NCBI GenBank assembly: GCA_016790515.1
Contig: JAEUOY010000142.1
Span: forward strand, 1-54,682
Source of the DNA: Burkholderiaceae bacterium
Lineage (GTDB): Bacteria; Pseudomonadota; Gammaproteobacteria; Burkholderiales; Burkholderiaceae_C
DNA length: 54,682 nt
Reading direction: 5' to 3'
Below the pieces are notes generated by a model that made no database searches, had not been told where the DNA came from, and worked only from the letters and a program-made list of their open reading frames with translations. Each line of letters opens with the position of its first letter. Positions within the stretch are counted from its first letter, which is position 1. Made by a program: the position numbers and the translations under genes. Positions 51,641-54,682 of this stretch are shown here, one piece after another.

Positions 51641-52792
51641 TCAGTCCCAGCTCAGTGCGCCACCGGACTGGTACTCGATGACGCGGGTCTCGAAGAAATT
51701 TCTCTCCTTCTTCAGGTCGATCATTTCGCTCATCCAGGGGAACGGGTTCTCCTCGTTCGGGAAGAGCGCCTCCAGGCCGATCTGCGTCGCCCGCCGGTTG
51801 GCGATGTAGCGCAGGTAGCCCTTGAACATCGATGCGTTCAGACCCAGCACGCCGCGCGGCATGGTGTCTTCGGCATAGCGGTACTCGAGTTCGACCGCCT
51901 TCAGGAACAGCGCCTTGATCTCGGCCTTGAAGGCAGGCGTCCACAGCTGCGGGTTCTCGAGCTTGATCTGGTTGATCAGGTCGATGCCGAAGTTGCAGTG
52001 CATCGACTCGTCGCGCAGGATGTACTGGTACTGCTCGGCCGCGCCGGTCATCTTGTTCTGCCGGCCCATCGACAGGATCTGCGTGAAGCCGACGTAGAAG
52101 AACATGCCCTCCATCAGGCAGGCGAACACGATCAGGCTGCGCAGCAGGGTCTGGTCGGCCTCCAGGGTGCCGGTCTTGAAGTCGGGGTCCATGATCGCGT
52201 TGATGAACGGGATCAGGAACTGGTCCTTGTCGCGGATCGAGGGGACCTCGTTGTAGGCGTTGAAGATCTCGCCCTCGTCGAGCCCCAGCGACTCGACGAT
52301 GTACTGGTAGGCGTGGGTGTGGATCGCCTCCTCGAAGGCCTGGCGCAGCATGAACTGGCGGCACTCGGGCGCCGTGATGTGGCGATAGGTGCCCAGCACG
52401 ATGTTGTTGGCGGCCAGCGAATCGGCAGTGACGAAGAAGCCGAGGTTGCGCTTGATGATGCGGCGCTCGTCCTCGCTCAGGCCGTTGGGATCCTTCCAGG
52501 TCGCGATGTCGCGCGACATGTTGATCTCCTGCGGCATCCAGTGGTTGGCGCAGGTGGCGAGGTACTTCTCCCAGGCCCACTTGTACTTGAAGGGCACCAA
52601 CTGGTTGACGTCGGTCTGGCCGTTGATGATGCGCTTGTCGGCGGCCACCACGCGGTGGTGCGACGGTGACGGAACGGCAGTGGTACGGGGCAGCGACGGA
52701 GCCGCGATCGGCACCTCGGCAGACAGCGAGGGCTCGGCGACCAGTGAGGCAGTCTTCGGCAGGCTACGAACTTCTTCTTCCCAGACCAGCAT
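51641..52792 (-). CDS. nrdB: ribonucleoside-diphosphate reductase beta subunit, class Ia
   Basis: A 383-residue radical-generating subunit. Ligands visible by alignment to E. coli: Asp124 (VTADSL), Glu155 and His158 with radical Tyr162 in [12 protein letters not shown], then Glu in ACLMEGMFF and Glu/His in [11 protein letters not shown]. An N-terminal extension of about 50 residues, Ser/Pro-rich (residues 10-48), precedes the conserved [15 protein letters not shown]. It makes dNTPs with NrdA. Its own promoter is in the gap (52816-52844), so it may be transcribed apart from nrdA. Confidence 0.95.
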   Translation of the reverse strand: MLVWEEEVRSLPKTASLVAEPSLSAEVPIAAPSLPRTTAVPSPSHHRVVAADKRIINGQTDVNQLVPFKYKWAWEKYLATCANHWMPQEINMSRDIATWKDPNGLSEDERRIIKRNLGFFVTADSLAANNIVLGTYRHITAPECRQFMLRQAFEEAIHTHAYQYIVESLGLDEGEIFNAYNEVPSIRDKDQFLIPFINAIMDPDFKTGTLEADQTLLRSLIVFACLMEGMFFYVGFTQILSMGRQNKMTGAAEQYQYILRDESMHCNFGIDLINQIKLENPQLWTPAFKAEIKALFLKAVELEYRYAEDTMPRGVLGLNASMFKGYLRYIANRRATQIGLEALFPNEENPFPWMSEMIDLKKERNFFETRVIEYQSGGALSWD

Positions 52793-52815
52793 GTGCGTAT
52801 GTCCTATGGCGCGTG

Positions 52816-52844
52816 ATTATGTGAGTGTTGCGTGCGAACACCAA
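52816..52844 (-). promoter_or_regulatory. nrdB promoter
   Basis: On the minus strand TTGGTG (52844-52839) and CATAAT (52821-52816) are separated by 17 bp, leaving a leader of about 17 bases before the nrdB ATG at 52792. The sequence upstream includes CAACTAGTG. I could not confirm a pair of NrdR boxes. Confidence 0.65.
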
Positions 52845-52891
52845 GCACTAGTTGACAAGCGAGCGCATTTGCGACCCACGTTGTTGCAGTG

Positions 52892-52919
52892 GCGCATCGC
52901 GATCGGCCGCGCGATGCGC
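52892..52919 (-). other. 10-bp inverted repeat in the nrdA-nrdB gap
   Basis: GCGCATCGCG (52892-52901) and CGCGATGCGC (52910-52919) around an 8-base loop. It lies 75 bp downstream of the nrdA stop, between the repeat array and the nrdB promoter. It could be a transcript-end or processing structure; there is no T-tract. Confidence 0.6.
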
Positions 52920-52939
52920 AGCGCGATCGCATGCATCGC

Positions 52940-52993
52940 TCACTGACAGGCTTCGACTCACTGGCAAGCTTCGAGTCACTGGCAGGCTTCGAG

Positions 52994-53011
<18 letters not shown>
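52940..53011 (-). repeat. four in-frame 18-bp copies of the nrdA C-terminal codons and stop
   Basis: Read on the minus strand, units at 53011-52994 (native end), 52993-52976, 52975-52958 and 52957-52940 encode Cys/Leu/Leu/Val-Glu-Ala-Cys-Gln-stop. All stops are TGA and remain in the nrdA frame because 18 is a multiple of 3. Differences between copies inside the Glu-Ala-Cys-Gln-stop codons (GAG/GAA, GCC/GCT, TGC/TGT) are all synonymous. Past the last copy the sequence is unrelated. Confidence 0.95.

Positions 53012-54682
<1,671 letters not shown>

Noticed and set aside
52799-52870. Possible NrdR boxes near nrdB
   Set aside because: Only loose CAACTAGTG-like sequence; no pair at the required spacing.

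Overview
This is a GC-rich chromosomal segment (third codon positions almost all G or C) from a betaproteobacterium of the order Burkholderiales. The Rubrivivax/Leptothrix/Methylibium side of that order is the best guess from gene content and protein style. The evidence includes an AlaLysPro-rich histone H1-like protein ending in a PFPTG tail, a DUF1631 protein, a DUF2917/LysR pair, a lysM-dprA-smg block opposite def-fmt-htpX, and a class Ia ribonucleotide reductase. Almost everything is core housekeeping. I see no rRNA, tRNA, CRISPR array, prophage, transposase or integrase.

Layout. 1-3.4 kb: 3-methylcrotonyl-CoA carboxylase genes (liuB, a DUF4126 membrane protein, liuD running off the left edge) read leftward from a promoter whose -35/-10 spacer is filled by a perfect 28-bp palindrome of LiuR/MerR type. 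3.5-6.9 kb: a three-gene unit of alpha/beta hydrolase, a 204-aa orphan protein and a cholesterol-oxidase-like GMC oxidoreductase with a CxxCxxCxxxC motif. 6.9-18.9 kb: small metabolic and maintenance genes (5-formyl-THF cyclo-ligase, TfoX-like, DUF2917/LysR, GST, slt, cca, MidA-like methyltransferase, folM-like SDR, folB, ttcA). 19.0-24.6 kb: htpX, fmt and def against lysM, dprA and smg. 24.7-31.8 kb: DUF1631, secF, secD, yajC and a CnoX/YbbN-like thioredoxin. 31.9-37.8 kb: purE, purK, a Sua5-type TsaC, an SGNH lipoprotein, tsaB, rimI and a family 4 uracil-DNA glycosylase. 37.8-41.2 kb: glmU, a DUF6279 lipoprotein, azlC and azlD. 41.2-49.9 kb: pgk, maeB, pyk, an ATPase/DUF4325 regulator, fba and purC. 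49.7-51.0 kb: a compositionally foreign AT-richer patch with one alpha-helical-repeat gene. 51.0-54.7 kb: a histone H1-like gene, nrdB and nrdA (5' end off the right edge).

Functional links: pgk, maeB, pyk and fba serve central carbon metabolism; purC, purE and purK give three steps of IMP synthesis; tsaC (Sua5) and tsaB serve t6A tRNA modification; ttcA and cca act on tRNA; def and fmt act at the N-terminus of nascent proteins; secD, secF and yajC are the Sec accessory complex.

The most unusual things are structural. (1) fba carries an in-frame amber codon in an otherwise intact full-length frame. (2) The nrdA C-terminal tail and its stop codon are repeated four times in an 18-bp in-frame array, and every change within the repeated Glu-Ala-Cys-Gln-stop codons is synonymous. 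(3) The htpX stop codon lies in a 33-bp in-frame tandem array. (4) An 11-bp duplication spans the purE stop and purK start. (5) A 9-bp hairpin sequesters the maeB Shine-Dalgarno. (6) The last ~170 bp of purC and the next gene have a different base composition, as if a recombination tract ends inside purC, at the point where the cluster has been separated from purE-purK.
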